From: Collinsella sp.
GTDB lineage: Bacteria; Actinomycetota; Coriobacteriia; Coriobacteriales; Coriobacteriaceae
DNA length: 64,000 nucleotides
Assembly (NCBI GenBank): GCA_019414445.1
Contig: DXMA01000001.1
Coordinates: 141,777 to 205,776, forward strand
Direction of reading: 5' to 3'
Shown here in pieces: positions 52,292-60,422 of this stretch. The notes under the pieces are model-generated. The model made no database searches, was not told the origin of the DNA, and worked only from the letters and a program-made list of their open reading frames with translations. The stretch's first letter is position 1. Every line of letters starts with the position of its first letter. Position numbers and translations under genes: made by a program.

Positions 52292-52929
52292 GCGCCCCGG
52301 TTGCAGTTGCGGCTTGCCTGTGCGCCCTGAGTGTATTTGTCGCGACGGGTTTGGATCGGGCGGATGCACGCAAGATCGCAGGGGCCTGCAAGCGCGAGGC
52401 GGTGCTGGTCGCTGCCGCGGGTCGCTCGGTGGTCGATGCTCTGACCGCGCGAGTGAAGGGCGCGGTTGGAGCGGGCGGCCCGGCGCGAGTGTCGCTCGGC
52501 GAAGTGTCCGAGATGATCGATGTTGTGCGCTTGGGTCTTTCGGCCGGTCTTTCGTTTGATGCGGCGCTTGAGATTTTCTGCGCCAACCGCCGGTCAGTGC
52601 TGGCTCTTCGCCTTGAGCGCGCCTGCATGGCGTGGCAGGTGGGCGTGGGCACGCGTGAGGACGAGTTGTTGGCCGCTGCGCGCGACCTGGACGTGCGAGC
52701 GCTCGAGACCTTTGCCATCACGGTGGGGCAGGCGCTCGCCCTGGGTGCCCCACTTGCCGAGACGCTGGCCGCTCAAAGTCGCGAGATCCGTGCGGCTCAT
52801 CGCGCCGCGGTCGAGCGCGAGATCGAGCGTGCGCCCGTCAAGCTGCTGATTCCCACCGGCACGCTCATCTTGCCGGCGTTGCTTCTGTCCATATTGGGCC
52901 CGCTGCTGGGAGCAGGCGGGATGATGTAG
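52288..52929 (+). CDS. tadC: TadC-like inner-membrane platform protein
   Basis: This 213-residue T2SSF-domain protein has an N-terminal helix (VAVAACLCALSVFVATG), the core VSEMIDVVRLGLSAGLSFDAA and ALALGAPLAETLAAQSREIR, and a C-terminal helix pair. It is shorter than typical TadC (about 290). The ATGA overlap with tadB fixes the start. Confidence 0.88.
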   Translation: MSAPVAVAACLCALSVFVATGLDRADARKIAGACKREAVLVAAAGRSVVDALTARVKGAVGAGGPARVSLGEVSEMIDVVRLGLSAGLSFDAALEIFCANRRSVLALRLERACMAWQVGVGTREDELLAAARDLDVRALETFAITVGQALALGAPLAETLAAQSREIRAAHRAAVEREIERAPVKLLIPTGTLILPALLLSILGPLLGAGGMM

Positions 52930-52939
52930 GGAGGAATAC

Positions 52940-53173
52940 ATGAACACGATGACTGACGCTGCTGGCAAGGTCCAGGGCTGGGCGTTTTGCCGGGCGGCAC
53001 ATGTTCGTCAGCGCGCCAAGGAACTACTGCAGGAGGAGAGTGCACAGGGTACCACCGAGTATGCCATCTTGGTCGGCGTGCTCGTGGTGATCGCGATTAT
53101 CGCCATCGTCGCATTTAAGGGCAAGGTCCAAGATCTATGGAACGCTATCAGCGAGGGCATCAACAGCCTGTAG
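52940..53173 (+). CDS. flp: Flp-type major pilin
   Basis: This is a 77-residue pre-pilin. The leader is basic (HVRQRAKELLQEESA), followed by QGTTEYAILVGVLVVIAIIAIVAF. Placing conserved Glu at +5 puts the cleavage site after Ala (ESA|QGTTE), not after the usual Gly. The mature pilin would be about 44 residues. A GGGAGG ribosome binding site fits high expression. No prepilin peptidase gene is in the window. Confidence 0.9.
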   Translation: MNTMTDAAGKVQGWAFCRAAHVRQRAKELLQEESAQGTTEYAILVGVLVVIAIIAIVAFKGKVQDLWNAISEGINSL

Positions 53174-53700
53174 AGGGCGAGCGCCCCATCGGGGTGCTGC
53201 TGGTGTTTGCTTGCCTGACCGTGGCGATAGCGGCGGTGCTTTGGGGGCTTAACGCCGCGCGGCAGCAGCGTCCTTGGACCGCCTCCGATTTGGGCTCAGA
53301 TTCGGCGGTGGCGTCTCAAAAAGATGAGATGCGAGATGCAGACGATTCGGATGTCGCTGTCACGGCGCAAACTTTTCTGCGGACGCTCGACAAGCGGTCT
53401 GGCACTGCGACGGATTCGCCTGAGGGCAACGCGATTGCGGTCCGGCTTGCATGGTCCGAGGACCGACCGATGACCGAAGCGGCGGCGGATATGCTGCGTG
53501 CCTATCGCGAGGTACCCACGGCGCAACTTGCTCTGAGCGGCTATCTCGACATCAAGGGAAACGTGTGGGGCGCCATCGTGCGCGACGGACGCGGCTGGGT
53601 CGATATGGTGACAATTGCCGCGGATGCTGGCGATGCTTCGTGTCGTCTGCGCGCCGTGCGCCTGAGCCCGCAAACAATAAGCTCAAAGGAGGGATCGTGA
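53137..53700 (+). CDS. Tad-locus hypothetical membrane protein
   Basis: This 187-residue protein has one N-terminal membrane helix (about 18-40, IGVLLVFACLTVAIAAVLWG) and a soluble external domain. It overlaps flp by 37 nt in another frame. The start is uncertain because the ribosome binding site at 53137 is weak; an internal GTG near 53194 is an alternative. It was not recognised. Its position suggests a pilus-assembly accessory protein. Confidence 0.6.
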   Translation: MERYQRGHQQPVEGERPIGVLLVFACLTVAIAAVLWGLNAARQQRPWTASDLGSDSAVASQKDEMRDADDSDVAVTAQTFLRTLDKRSGTATDSPEGNAIAVRLAWSEDRPMTEAAADMLRAYREVPTAQLALSGYLDIKGNVWGAIVRDGRGWVDMVTIAADAGDASCRLRAVRLSPQTISSKEGS

Positions 53701-53701
53701 A

Positions 53702-53920
53702 ATGCATGATGTCCTGCGTGAGGAATCTGCCCAGGCGACGGTCGAATACGCCATCGTCACAATGGCGCTGTTATCGATCGTGCTGGCGATCGCGGGGCTT
53801 TGGCGTGCCGGCACCGATGGGCGCTTGGCGGCGCTGGTTGAGCGGGCGGCATCCCATGGCGTTGCCTCGACGTCGGTTATCGACGCCGCTGCGGCCGCTA
53901 AGGACATCGCGTTGTATTGA
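53702..53920 (+). CDS. Second Flp-like pilin/pseudopilin
   Basis: This 72-residue protein starts with a short leader and then SAQATVEYAIVTMALLSIVLA, that is A|QATVE with Glu+5. It has the same Ala-Gln pre-pilin site as flp and the TadE-like genes. AAGGAGGG lies 12 nt upstream. Its stop overlaps an ATG (TGATG at 53918-53922) that would start tadE but for the reading frame. Confidence 0.8.
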   Translation: MHDVLREESAQATVEYAIVTMALLSIVLAIAGLWRAGTDGRLAALVERAASHGVASTSVIDAAAAAKDIALY

Positions 53921-54392
53921 TGCCGCGCGCGAGGACCGGGCGCAGTCTACGGTCGAGGCCGCTTTTTTGCTGCCGACGTTTCTGACACTCATCCTTCTCG
54001 CGCTGCAACCGGTGTGCCTGCTCTATACGCGCGCGGTCATGGAGTCTGCCGCCGCCGAGACCGCGCGGCTCATGACCACGACGACGGCGGAGGACGACGA
54101 TCTTAAGGAGTTCACCCGCCGCCGGCTTGCCGCAGTGCCCAACGTCTCGATCTTTCATGCCGGCGGGCCGTTGTCGTGGGATATCGAGCTTGGCCGGGCC
54201 GGTGCGGGTGGCGTCTCGTCCGTGTCCGTTTCCGGCGAGGTCAAGCCGTTGCCTGTGATCGGTGCGTTTGCGCAGGCTATGGGTGGTACCGCCGAGGGCG
54301 GCTACGTTGAGCTCAAAGTCGATGTCTCGTATCAATCGCGTCCCGAATGGCTGGAGGGAGATTATGATTCGTGGATTGCTGCATGGGATTAG
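53916..54392 (+). CDS. tadE: TadE-like pseudopilin, start out of frame behind a (CG)4 tract
   Basis: The protein reads RAQSTVEAAFLLPTFLTLIL near its N-terminus, a TadE pre-pilin site with A|QSTVE, then about 140 residues of external domain. In this frame there is no ATG, GTG or TTG near the expected start; only ATT at 53916 fits. The ATG at 53920 overlaps the previous stop in the usual way, but is out of frame because of CGCGCGCG at 924-931 of that kilobase (53924-53931). Removing one CG gives M-P-R-E-D-R-A-Q-S, a normal TadE start. Real phase variation, a recent mutation and a sequence error are all possible. Confidence 0.7.
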   Translation: MDAAREDRAQSTVEAAFLLPTFLTLILLALQPVCLLYTRAVMESAAAETARLMTTTTAEDDDLKEFTRRRLAAVPNVSIFHAGGPLSWDIELGRAGAGGVSSVSVSGEVKPLPVIGAFAQAMGGTAEGGYVELKVDVSYQSRPEWLEGDYDSWIAAWD

Positions 54393-56529
54393 GCGCTGCC
54401 TGTTGCGGGTGACGCAAGGGTTTGCGGCCCGCCGTCGACCAGGCGCTCTCCGCAAACGAGGCGGCTTTATGGGTCGAGCCGGTATCGACCTGTTTATCGA
54501 AGACGGTGCCTACACCACGCTTTCCTCTGCCGTGGTCATCCTAGTGGTGCTCACGTTGTTGTTTTCGTCGACCGCGGCGATATGGAGCATGTCGCGCGCG
54601 GGGGATACCCAGGTGGCGGCCGATAGCGGCGCGCTGGCGGGTGCCAACGTAGTGTCGTCCTATCACACGGCTGCCACGGTGGTTGATGCGAGCATTTTGA
54701 GTCTGGGGCTGGCGGGGTTTGCCACGATCGGGACGGGTCTGGTCGCCATCCTCATTCCGGGTGCCGAGCCGGTTGCCGGCAATATGGTCGACACCGGGAT
54801 TGAGATCATTAAAACGCGCAACAAGTTTGCCAAAAGCGCATCGGAAGGCTTACGGAAAATCGAGACGGCTCTGCCGTATCTGATCGCCGCGCGTGCCACG
54901 CAGGCGGTGTCGGCGCAGGATACCGATAGTGTGACCTATACCGGTACGGCGCTTGCCGTGCCTAGGACATCCGAGTCGGACTTCGCTGCGCTCAAAGGGT
55001 CCGAGATCTCGACCGATACCATGAAAGACACATCAGATGATTTAGAGCGTGCGGCCGAGGAGCTGCGGAAGGCTTCTGAGGACACGGCGAAGGCTAAAGA
55101 GCGTGCTTGGCTGGCGGATTGTGGTGGGTCTGACAAGGGCTCGGTCGGCAGCTGTTCTTGCATGTGGGAGCGTATGAAAAGCCTAACGGATCTCTCCGGT
55201 GTTCAAAATCCGCATTACTCATCGAGCGTTACGTGGGAGCCCCAAGTTGCCCTTGATCGCGCGAAGGACTACTACCATTGGCGTCTGACAAATGAGAAGC
55301 CCCACGGCTCGAGTGTCGAGATGAAGGCAGAGTCTGCGGCGCGTAAGGCGTTTTATACCTATGCGAGCGCGGAGGTCGATCGGGCACATATAACCGAGAA
55401 CGGAGACAGGGTTTCCTCCTATATTCCGCTGCTGCCGCGCAACTCTGATGAGGTTCGGGCGACGGAACTCTATACCGATGCGGTGTGGCCGACGAGCGTG
55501 AACGATGACAAGGCGTATCTGCATTACGGGACGACCTGCCCTAACTATAAGAAAGGGACGCCGAGCGGATTTGCTTCGGTTGCCGATTACGATGGACAGG
55601 ATAAATGCAGCAAATGCCATTTTGGCGTTTTGTCGCTTGGTGCTGTTGCGGCGCCTTCAACCTCTATCGAAAACGGCTTCGAGTATCACTTTGACAAGTT
55701 TAAAGACGCCCTGGAGGACTACGTCGACTGTCGCAACAAGGAGCTCGAGCTCGAGCGTCAGACCGAGGACGAAGCCGACCGTGCGGGCAATGCGTTTGAC
55801 CAGGCCATTAAAGCGCTTTCGGGCGAGCGTCCGCGTATCGCTCCGCCCGGTCGCAACGGCGTGGTTGCCTTTGCGGTTTCGGGTGCCATCTCGAGCCCCG
55901 ATGAGCTCAACTCTTCGTTTAACACGGCAGTCAGGCTTGGCGATCGCGGTGCCATCTCTGCCGCGGTGCTGGCGCCCGATGAGGCGACGGCGCAAAACAA
56001 CGTGCTTTCGCGATTTTTCTCGACATTGAAGGAACGCTCGGGCGGCGTTGCCGGCGTGCTCGACGGCGTCATGGATGTTTGGGGACGGCTGCTTGTGGGA
56101 TACGGTGATATCCAAGGTTCGGCCGACGAACTTATGGGCGAGATGATTAAAGGCCTAGGAGGGGGCAGCGGCGCGTTGGGCTCCATCGCATCGTGGCTCG
56201 GCGATACCGTTTCGGCGTCCGTGGCGGCGTTGGGTCTGGAACCGTGCGACTTGCGCCTGCGAAAGCCGGTGCTGACCGATTCCGCCAACGTCATTAAGAG
56301 TCCGGGGTCTGACATTGCTGGTTTCTCTCAAGCGCAAGACAAGCTGCGAAGTATTCCGTTGGGCGTGACCGATCCCAAGGCGCTTTGCGAGGCGTTGGAA
56401 TATCAAGTCGAACGCACCATCAGCGGTACGGTGTTCACGCTTGCGGAGATTCCTCTGCCCGGCGGCGGCTCCATCCCGCTCACCGTCGATGTCGCCACGC
56501 TGGTTGGCGCTCTGGGCGGTGGGTCGTAA
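54364..56529 (+). CDS. TadG-like pilus-locus membrane protein
   Basis: This 721-residue protein has an N-terminal basic region, then one membrane helix (about 55-80, AVVILVVLTLLFSSTAAIWS) followed by QVAADSGALAGANVVSSY, which is the TadG/Flp-Tad N-terminal signature. It continues into a large external, partly coiled-coil domain (DDLERAAEELRKASEDTAKA at about 255) with two Cys pairs (CSCMW and CSKCHFG). The start follows GGAGGGAG and overlaps the previous gene by 29 nt. Confidence 0.8.
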   Translation: MIRGLLHGIRRCLLRVTQGFAARRRPGALRKRGGFMGRAGIDLFIEDGAYTTLSSAVVILVVLTLLFSSTAAIWSMSRAGDTQVAADSGALAGANVVSSYHTAATVVDASILSLGLAGFATIGTGLVAILIPGAEPVAGNMVDTGIEIIKTRNKFAKSASEGLRKIETALPYLIAARATQAVSAQDTDSVTYTGTALAVPRTSESDFAALKGSEISTDTMKDTSDDLERAAEELRKASEDTAKAKERAWLADCGGSDKGSVGSCSCMWERMKSLTDLSGVQNPHYSSSVTWEPQVALDRAKDYYHWRLTNEKPHGSSVEMKAESAARKAFYTYASAEVDRAHITENGDRVSSYIPLLPRNSDEVRATELYTDAVWPTSVNDDKAYLHYGTTCPNYKKGTPSGFASVADYDGQDKCSKCHFGVLSLGAVAAPSTSIENGFEYHFDKFKDALEDYVDCRNKELELERQTEDEADRAGNAFDQAIKALSGERPRIAPPGRNGVVAFAVSGAISSPDELNSSFNTAVRLGDRGAISAAVLAPDEATAQNNVLSRFFSTLKERSGGVAGVLDGVMDVWGRLLVGYGDIQGSADELMGEMIKGLGGGSGALGSIASWLGDTVSASVAALGLEPCDLRLRKPVLTDSANVIKSPGSDIAGFSQAQDKLRSIPLGVTDPKALCEALEYQVERTISGTVFTLAEIPLPGGGSIPLTVDVATLVGALGGGS

Positions 56530-57005
56530 TGAGTATCCGCATGCGTCTGCGCGAGGAGCGCGCCCAAGCGACGGTGGAGATGGCAGTGGTTACGCCCGTT
56601 TTGCTGGTGCTGGCACTCATCGTGTACAACGTCATGATCTTTGCCAGCGCTGTCGCGCGCTTCGACCGCGTGGTGCCCGACATCGTGTTGGCGCACGCCG
56701 TGGCGTCGGAGGGGGAGGGCGACGAAAGCTCTGTCGATGCCTCGGCGACGGTCCAGACTCAAATTCTGAATGCCATGGAAGGCTATGACTTGCAGATCGA
56801 AGTGTCGAGCGAGCAAGGCGCGGAGGCATCGGATGGTGGTCTGCTCTCCCTATCCGGTACGTTTAGGACCTACACCTGCACCATGCACTATGAGCCGTGG
56901 CCGACTTCTCTCAGCATCGCTGGCGTTCCGCTGGGGGCGCCGACAACGTTGTCGCACGAGCGCGCGGTGACGGTCGATCCATGGCGTCCGGGGGTGGTCA
57001 TGTGA
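56529..57005 (+). CDS. TadE/TadF-like pseudopilin
   Basis: This 158-residue protein reads RAQATVEMAVVTPVLLVLAL after a short basic leader, the same A|QATVE site as its neighbours, then an external domain. It shares 1 nt with the previous stop (TAATG) and overlaps the next gene through ATGTGA. Confidence 0.82.
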   Translation: MSIRMRLREERAQATVEMAVVTPVLLVLALIVYNVMIFASAVARFDRVVPDIVLAHAVASEGEGDESSVDASATVQTQILNAMEGYDLQIEVSSEQGAEASDGGLLSLSGTFRTYTCTMHYEPWPTSLSIAGVPLGAPTTLSHERAVTVDPWRPGVVM

Positions 57006-57361
57006 CCGCGGTCTCGTCCTACATCGCCTACGCGCGGGCACTCAACAGGCTGGGTTGGACGCCGGCCGAGTTTGCGGTGGCGGAGTCGTTTGCCGTGCGC
57101 CTGCGCGGCATGCTGGGACGGTGTCCGGTTGCCGCCAACGGCCTGCCGCTTGTCATGGCGTTTCCACGCTGCTCTTCGGTCCATACGTGTTTTATGGCCT
57201 ATCCCATCGACATCGCCTTCATCGATCGCGACGGCAATATCCTCGCGCGCTACGAAAGCGTTCGTCCTTGGCGCACGTGCTCCTGCCCCGGCGCCTGGGC
57301 CGCACTAGAGCGCTCTTCAATCATTGTTTCGACCCCTGCTCTCCAACGCGTGCCGGCTTAA
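57002..57361 (+). CDS. DUF192 family protein
   Basis: This 119-residue protein matches DUF192 by FAVRLRGMLGR, the hydrophobic-Cys pattern AFPRCSSVHTCFMAYPIDIAF and DRDGNILA. DUF192 proteins are often small envelope-associated proteins of unknown role; here there is no obvious signal peptide. The GTG start overlaps the upstream stop. It is the last gene of the packed Tad operon. Confidence 0.75.
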   Translation: MTAVSSYIAYARALNRLGWTPAEFAVAESFAVRLRGMLGRCPVAANGLPLVMAFPRCSSVHTCFMAYPIDIAFIDRDGNILARYESVRPWRTCSCPGAWAALERSSIIVSTPALQRVPA

Positions 57362-57440
57362 GAATTGGCGACAGCGGACTTTCGTCATACGAAATTGGGT
57401 AAGTTTGGCAGGAGATTGAACGGGCTCGGCAAAGGGGTCG

Positions 57441-57728
57441 ATGATGGGCAAGACGTATACGGCCGCTAATGGTCAGGTTGTAACGGATGAAACGATTGAC
57501 GCGTGGTGCGAGTCGTACGAGCGCGGAGAGTTTCCGGATGGCGAACACACCGTTGGTGGGATCGTGCATGGACGGCCCCCACTCTCAGGCGAGGGGACGG
57601 CAACGCTGTCGGTCAAGATTCCTCTGGGAATGAAGGAGGCCATTCGTCGACGGGCGGCTGCCGAGGGGATGACGCCAAGTGAGTTTGCCCGTGCGGCTCT
57701 GAGCGAAAAACTTCTTGCTGCCGGCTGA
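57441..57728 (+). CDS. Ribbon-helix-helix (CopG-like) protein
   Basis: This 95-residue protein has a C-terminal RHH motif (ATLSVKIPLGMKEAIRRRAA, then GMTPSEFARAALSEKLL). The N-terminal part is acidic and may hold a partner. It resembles antitoxins of type II systems, but no toxin gene is adjacent. AAGGGG precedes the start; ATG 57444 is an alternative. Confidence 0.65.
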   Translation: MMGKTYTAANGQVVTDETIDAWCESYERGEFPDGEHTVGGIVHGRPPLSGEGTATLSVKIPLGMKEAIRRRAAAEGMTPSEFARAALSEKLLAAG

Positions 57729-57851
57729 TGCCTCTGACGTGCCGATTTATAGAACCGAGGCTGTGCTCAAAAACTTTTTTAAAATTCTCGGTTGACCGGA
57801 ACGCGTCCTTGGTTATACTAATCAAGCCTTGAAACAAGGCACACCTCAAAT

Positions 57852-57906
<55 letters not shown>

Positions 57907-57924
<18 letters not shown>

Positions 57925-57973
57925 CCTTGAATTGACTAGGACCTCTGCAAAGGGGTCCTTTTCTTTTATGTAG
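57907..57973 (+). repeat. att-like direct repeat, left copy (tRNA-Phe 3' end plus terminator)
   Basis: The 67 nt from inside the T-loop through the terminator AGGACCTCT / AGGGGTCCT-TTTCTTTT recur at 58093-58159 with one difference (GGGG to GAGG). Confidence 0.85.
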
Positions 57974-58092
57974 CCCTCGCACGGAATCGAACCCCGTGAG
58001 GGCGCGGAGCTGAGTAAACGCGTAAGCGTTTGCCAGCGCAGCTCGCAAGGCGCGTAAGCGCCGCAGCGGTCCGTCCGCGCAGCGCGCGGACG

Positions 58093-58159
58093 CGATTCCC
58101 TTCCCCGCCACCTTGAATTGACTAGGACCTCTGCAAAGAGGTCCTTTTCTTTTATGTAG
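58093..58159 (+). repeat. att-like direct repeat, right copy
   Basis: Second copy, offset exactly 186 nt. The 119 nt between the copies contain hairpins (CCCTCGCACGG / CCGTGAGGG and GCGCGTAAGCGC) but no gene. From 58160 to 58406 I see only the promoter region of the GH5 gene. Confidence 0.85.
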
Positions 58160-58406
58160 GGTTCTGCGGAAACTGCGTCCCAGAATAAGGGCTCAGAACG
58201 GGACACACTTTCCGGTGCCTGCCTCCGGCGCGCGTACACACCTCGTCGCACCATTCCGAGCCCGCCCGCCCCAGACATTCCTCCCACTTTCGCGTCACTT
58301 TACAGACCGTTCGGTCGCCTGTCCGCACACGCGGGTATACTCAAAACGATACTTATCCTATGCAATACGATGCGGGTTCGACCTGCATGATCCGAAGGGG
58401 GCAGTG

Positions 58407-59468
58407 ATGGAGAGGATACTCGGCGTTAATCTCTCTGGCTGGTTTATTCCCGAGCCTTGGGTGACCCCGTCGCTGTACGCGGCGACCGGTGCATCCAACG
58501 CGGCCGAGCTACAGGAGGCCATGGGTACCGCCGCCTATAACGAGCGCATGCGCCGCCATTACGAGACGTTTGTGAGCGAGGACGATTTTCGCCGCATGGC
58601 GCAGATTGGCCTCAATGCCGTGCGTCTGCCGGTGCCCTGGTATGCCTTTGGCTCACAGGGGTCCGATGCGTCCTACATCTCGGTTGTCGACTACATTGAC
58701 CGTGCAATTGAGTGGGCTGCCAAGTACGACATCCGCGTGCTGCTCGATCTGGCAACCGTGCCCGGTGGCCAGGGCGATTCCAACGATTCGCCCACCACGC
58801 CGGAGGCTGTCGCCGAGTGGCATTCGTCCACCAACGGCCGTCATGTCGCACTCGACGTGCTCGAGCGCTTGGCCGATCGCTATGGCGAGGCCGAGAGCCT
58901 GCTGGGCATTGAGCTGCTGGACACGCCGCAGATGAGCGTTCGCAAGAGCCTCTTCACCATGACGGATGGCATTCCGGCCCACTACCTGCGCAATTTCTAT
59001 CGCGATGCCTACGAGCTCGTTCGTTCGTATATGCCCGAGGATAAGATCGTCGTCTTCTCGTCGTCGGGGCATCCCAGCGAGTGGAAGCATTTTATGCGCG
59101 GCGCCAAGTACAAGAACGTCTACATGGACCTTCACCTGTACCATTACCGCGACGAGTACGCGCTCGACATTACGAGCCCCCGCGGGCTGACGACGGCGAT
59201 TTCGCGTAACAAGCGCGAGCTTAAAGAAGCGATTTCGACTGGGTTCCCCGTGCTGGTGGGCGAATGGTCGGGTGCGGCGATCTTTGCCAACTCGTCGGTT
59301 ACGCCCGAGGGCCGCAATGCCTACGAGCGCGTGTTTATCGCCAACCAGCTGGCTTCGTTTGCGCCGGCTGCCGGTTGGTTCTTCCAAACGTGGAAGACCG
59401 AGAAGCGCATTGCAGCATGGGACGCCCGCGCGGCGCTCGGTACGCTCGAGCGCGGCATGATTGAATAG
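58407..59468 (+). CDS. GH5-like (exo-beta-glucanase fold) protein lacking acid/base Glu
   Basis: This 353-residue (beta/alpha)8 protein is related to GH5/BglC-type exo-1,3-glucanases. It shows the N-terminal LGVNLSGWFIPEPW, NAVRLPVPWY, DLHLYHY (about 241-247) and the nucleophile motif PVLVGEWSG (Glu286). The acid/base NEP motif is replaced: IELLDTPQM has Asp172-Thr173-Pro where Asn-Glu-Pro is expected. The upstream DLHG block reads DLATVPGGQ. There is no signal peptide. Hydrolysis by the standard mechanism is unlikely. The ATG follows AAGGGGG. Confidence 0.85.
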   Translation: MERILGVNLSGWFIPEPWVTPSLYAATGASNAAELQEAMGTAAYNERMRRHYETFVSEDDFRRMAQIGLNAVRLPVPWYAFGSQGSDASYISVVDYIDRAIEWAAKYDIRVLLDLATVPGGQGDSNDSPTTPEAVAEWHSSTNGRHVALDVLERLADRYGEAESLLGIELLDTPQMSVRKSLFTMTDGIPAHYLRNFYRDAYELVRSYMPEDKIVVFSSSGHPSEWKHFMRGAKYKNVYMDLHLYHYRDEYALDITSPRGLTTAISRNKRELKEAISTGFPVLVGEWSGAAIFANSSVTPEGRNAYERVFIANQLASFAPAAGWFFQTWKTEKRIAAWDARAALGTLERGMIE

Positions 59469-59474
59469 GTTGAT

Positions 59475-60353
59475 ATGACGCAAAACAGCGCCCATACGGG
59501 CAAACTCTATGTGGTCGGCACGCCCATCGGCAACCTAGGCGACCTGTCCCCGCGCGTTGGCGAGGCTTTTGCCGCCGCCGATGCCATTTGCTGCGAAGAC
59601 ACGCGTGTGACGTCAAAGCTGCTGATGCACCTGGGCATTTCCAAGCCGCTTGTCCGTTGCGACGAGAATGTGATCGCTAGCCGCGCTGCCGGCCTGGTCG
59701 ACCGTCTGCTGGCGGGGGAGACCCTCGCCTTTGCCTCGGACGCCGGCATGCCGAGCGTGTCCGATCCCGGCCAGGCGCTGGTCGAGGCGGCGCGTGAGGC
59801 CGATGTGCCCGTCGAAGTTATTCCCGGGCCCTCTGCTTGCGTCACGGCGCTTGTTTCGTCCGGCATTCCCTGCGAGCATTTTTTCTTCGAGGGCTTTTTG
59901 GGCCGAAAGCACGGCGACCGTGTGCGCCGTTTGCAGCGCCTTGCCGTGGTGCCTGGCGCACTCATCTTCTACGAGTCTCCACATCGTATCGTGGCGACGC
60001 TCGAGGCCGTGGCGGAGGTCTTTCCCCAGCGTGAGGTCGCCGTCTGCCGCGAACTCACCAAGCTGCACGAGGAGGTCTTGCGCGGGCCCGCTGACCAGCT
60101 TGCCGAGGAGCTGCGTGCTCGCGGCGAGGTAAAGGGCGAGATTGCGCTGGTCATCGCGCCGCCGAGCGAGGACGAGGAGGCCGGCATCGCGCCGGTTGGC
60201 GCTGCGGTAGCGGATCCCGACGATGCCCTGCGCGAGGATATCCGCACCGCGCTCGAGGAGGGGGAGCCCGCCTCTGCGGTGGCCAAGCGCCTGTCTCAGA
60301 AGTATTCGCGCCGCAAGCGCGATGTCTATGCCATGGTGCTCGATATGCAATAG
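59475..60353 (+). CDS. rsmI: 16S rRNA 2'-O-methyltransferase RsmI
   Basis: RsmI methylates C1402 of 16S rRNA. The 292-residue SAM enzyme of the tetrapyrrole-methylase fold reads LYVVGTPIGNLGDLSPR, CEDTRVTSKLL, SDAGMPSVSDPG and FEGFLGRK. It has a C-terminal HTH-like tail (ASAVAKRLSQKYSRRKRDVY). It starts 6 nt after the GH5 gene and heads a string of translation-related genes. Confidence 0.96.
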   Translation: MTQNSAHTGKLYVVGTPIGNLGDLSPRVGEAFAAADAICCEDTRVTSKLLMHLGISKPLVRCDENVIASRAAGLVDRLLAGETLAFASDAGMPSVSDPGQALVEAAREADVPVEVIPGPSACVTALVSSGIPCEHFFFEGFLGRKHGDRVRRLQRLAVVPGALIFYESPHRIVATLEAVAEVFPQREVAVCRELTKLHEEVLRGPADQLAEELRARGEVKGEIALVIAPPSEDEEAGIAPVGAAVADPDDALREDIRTALEEGEPASAVAKRLSQKYSRRKRDVYAMVLDMQ

Positions 60354-60422
60354 ATGGAGGATATCCAGCCCTTGCGCTAGAATCATCCCCTGTATGCAAC
60401 GTTTTTCTGGAGGACAAACCCC

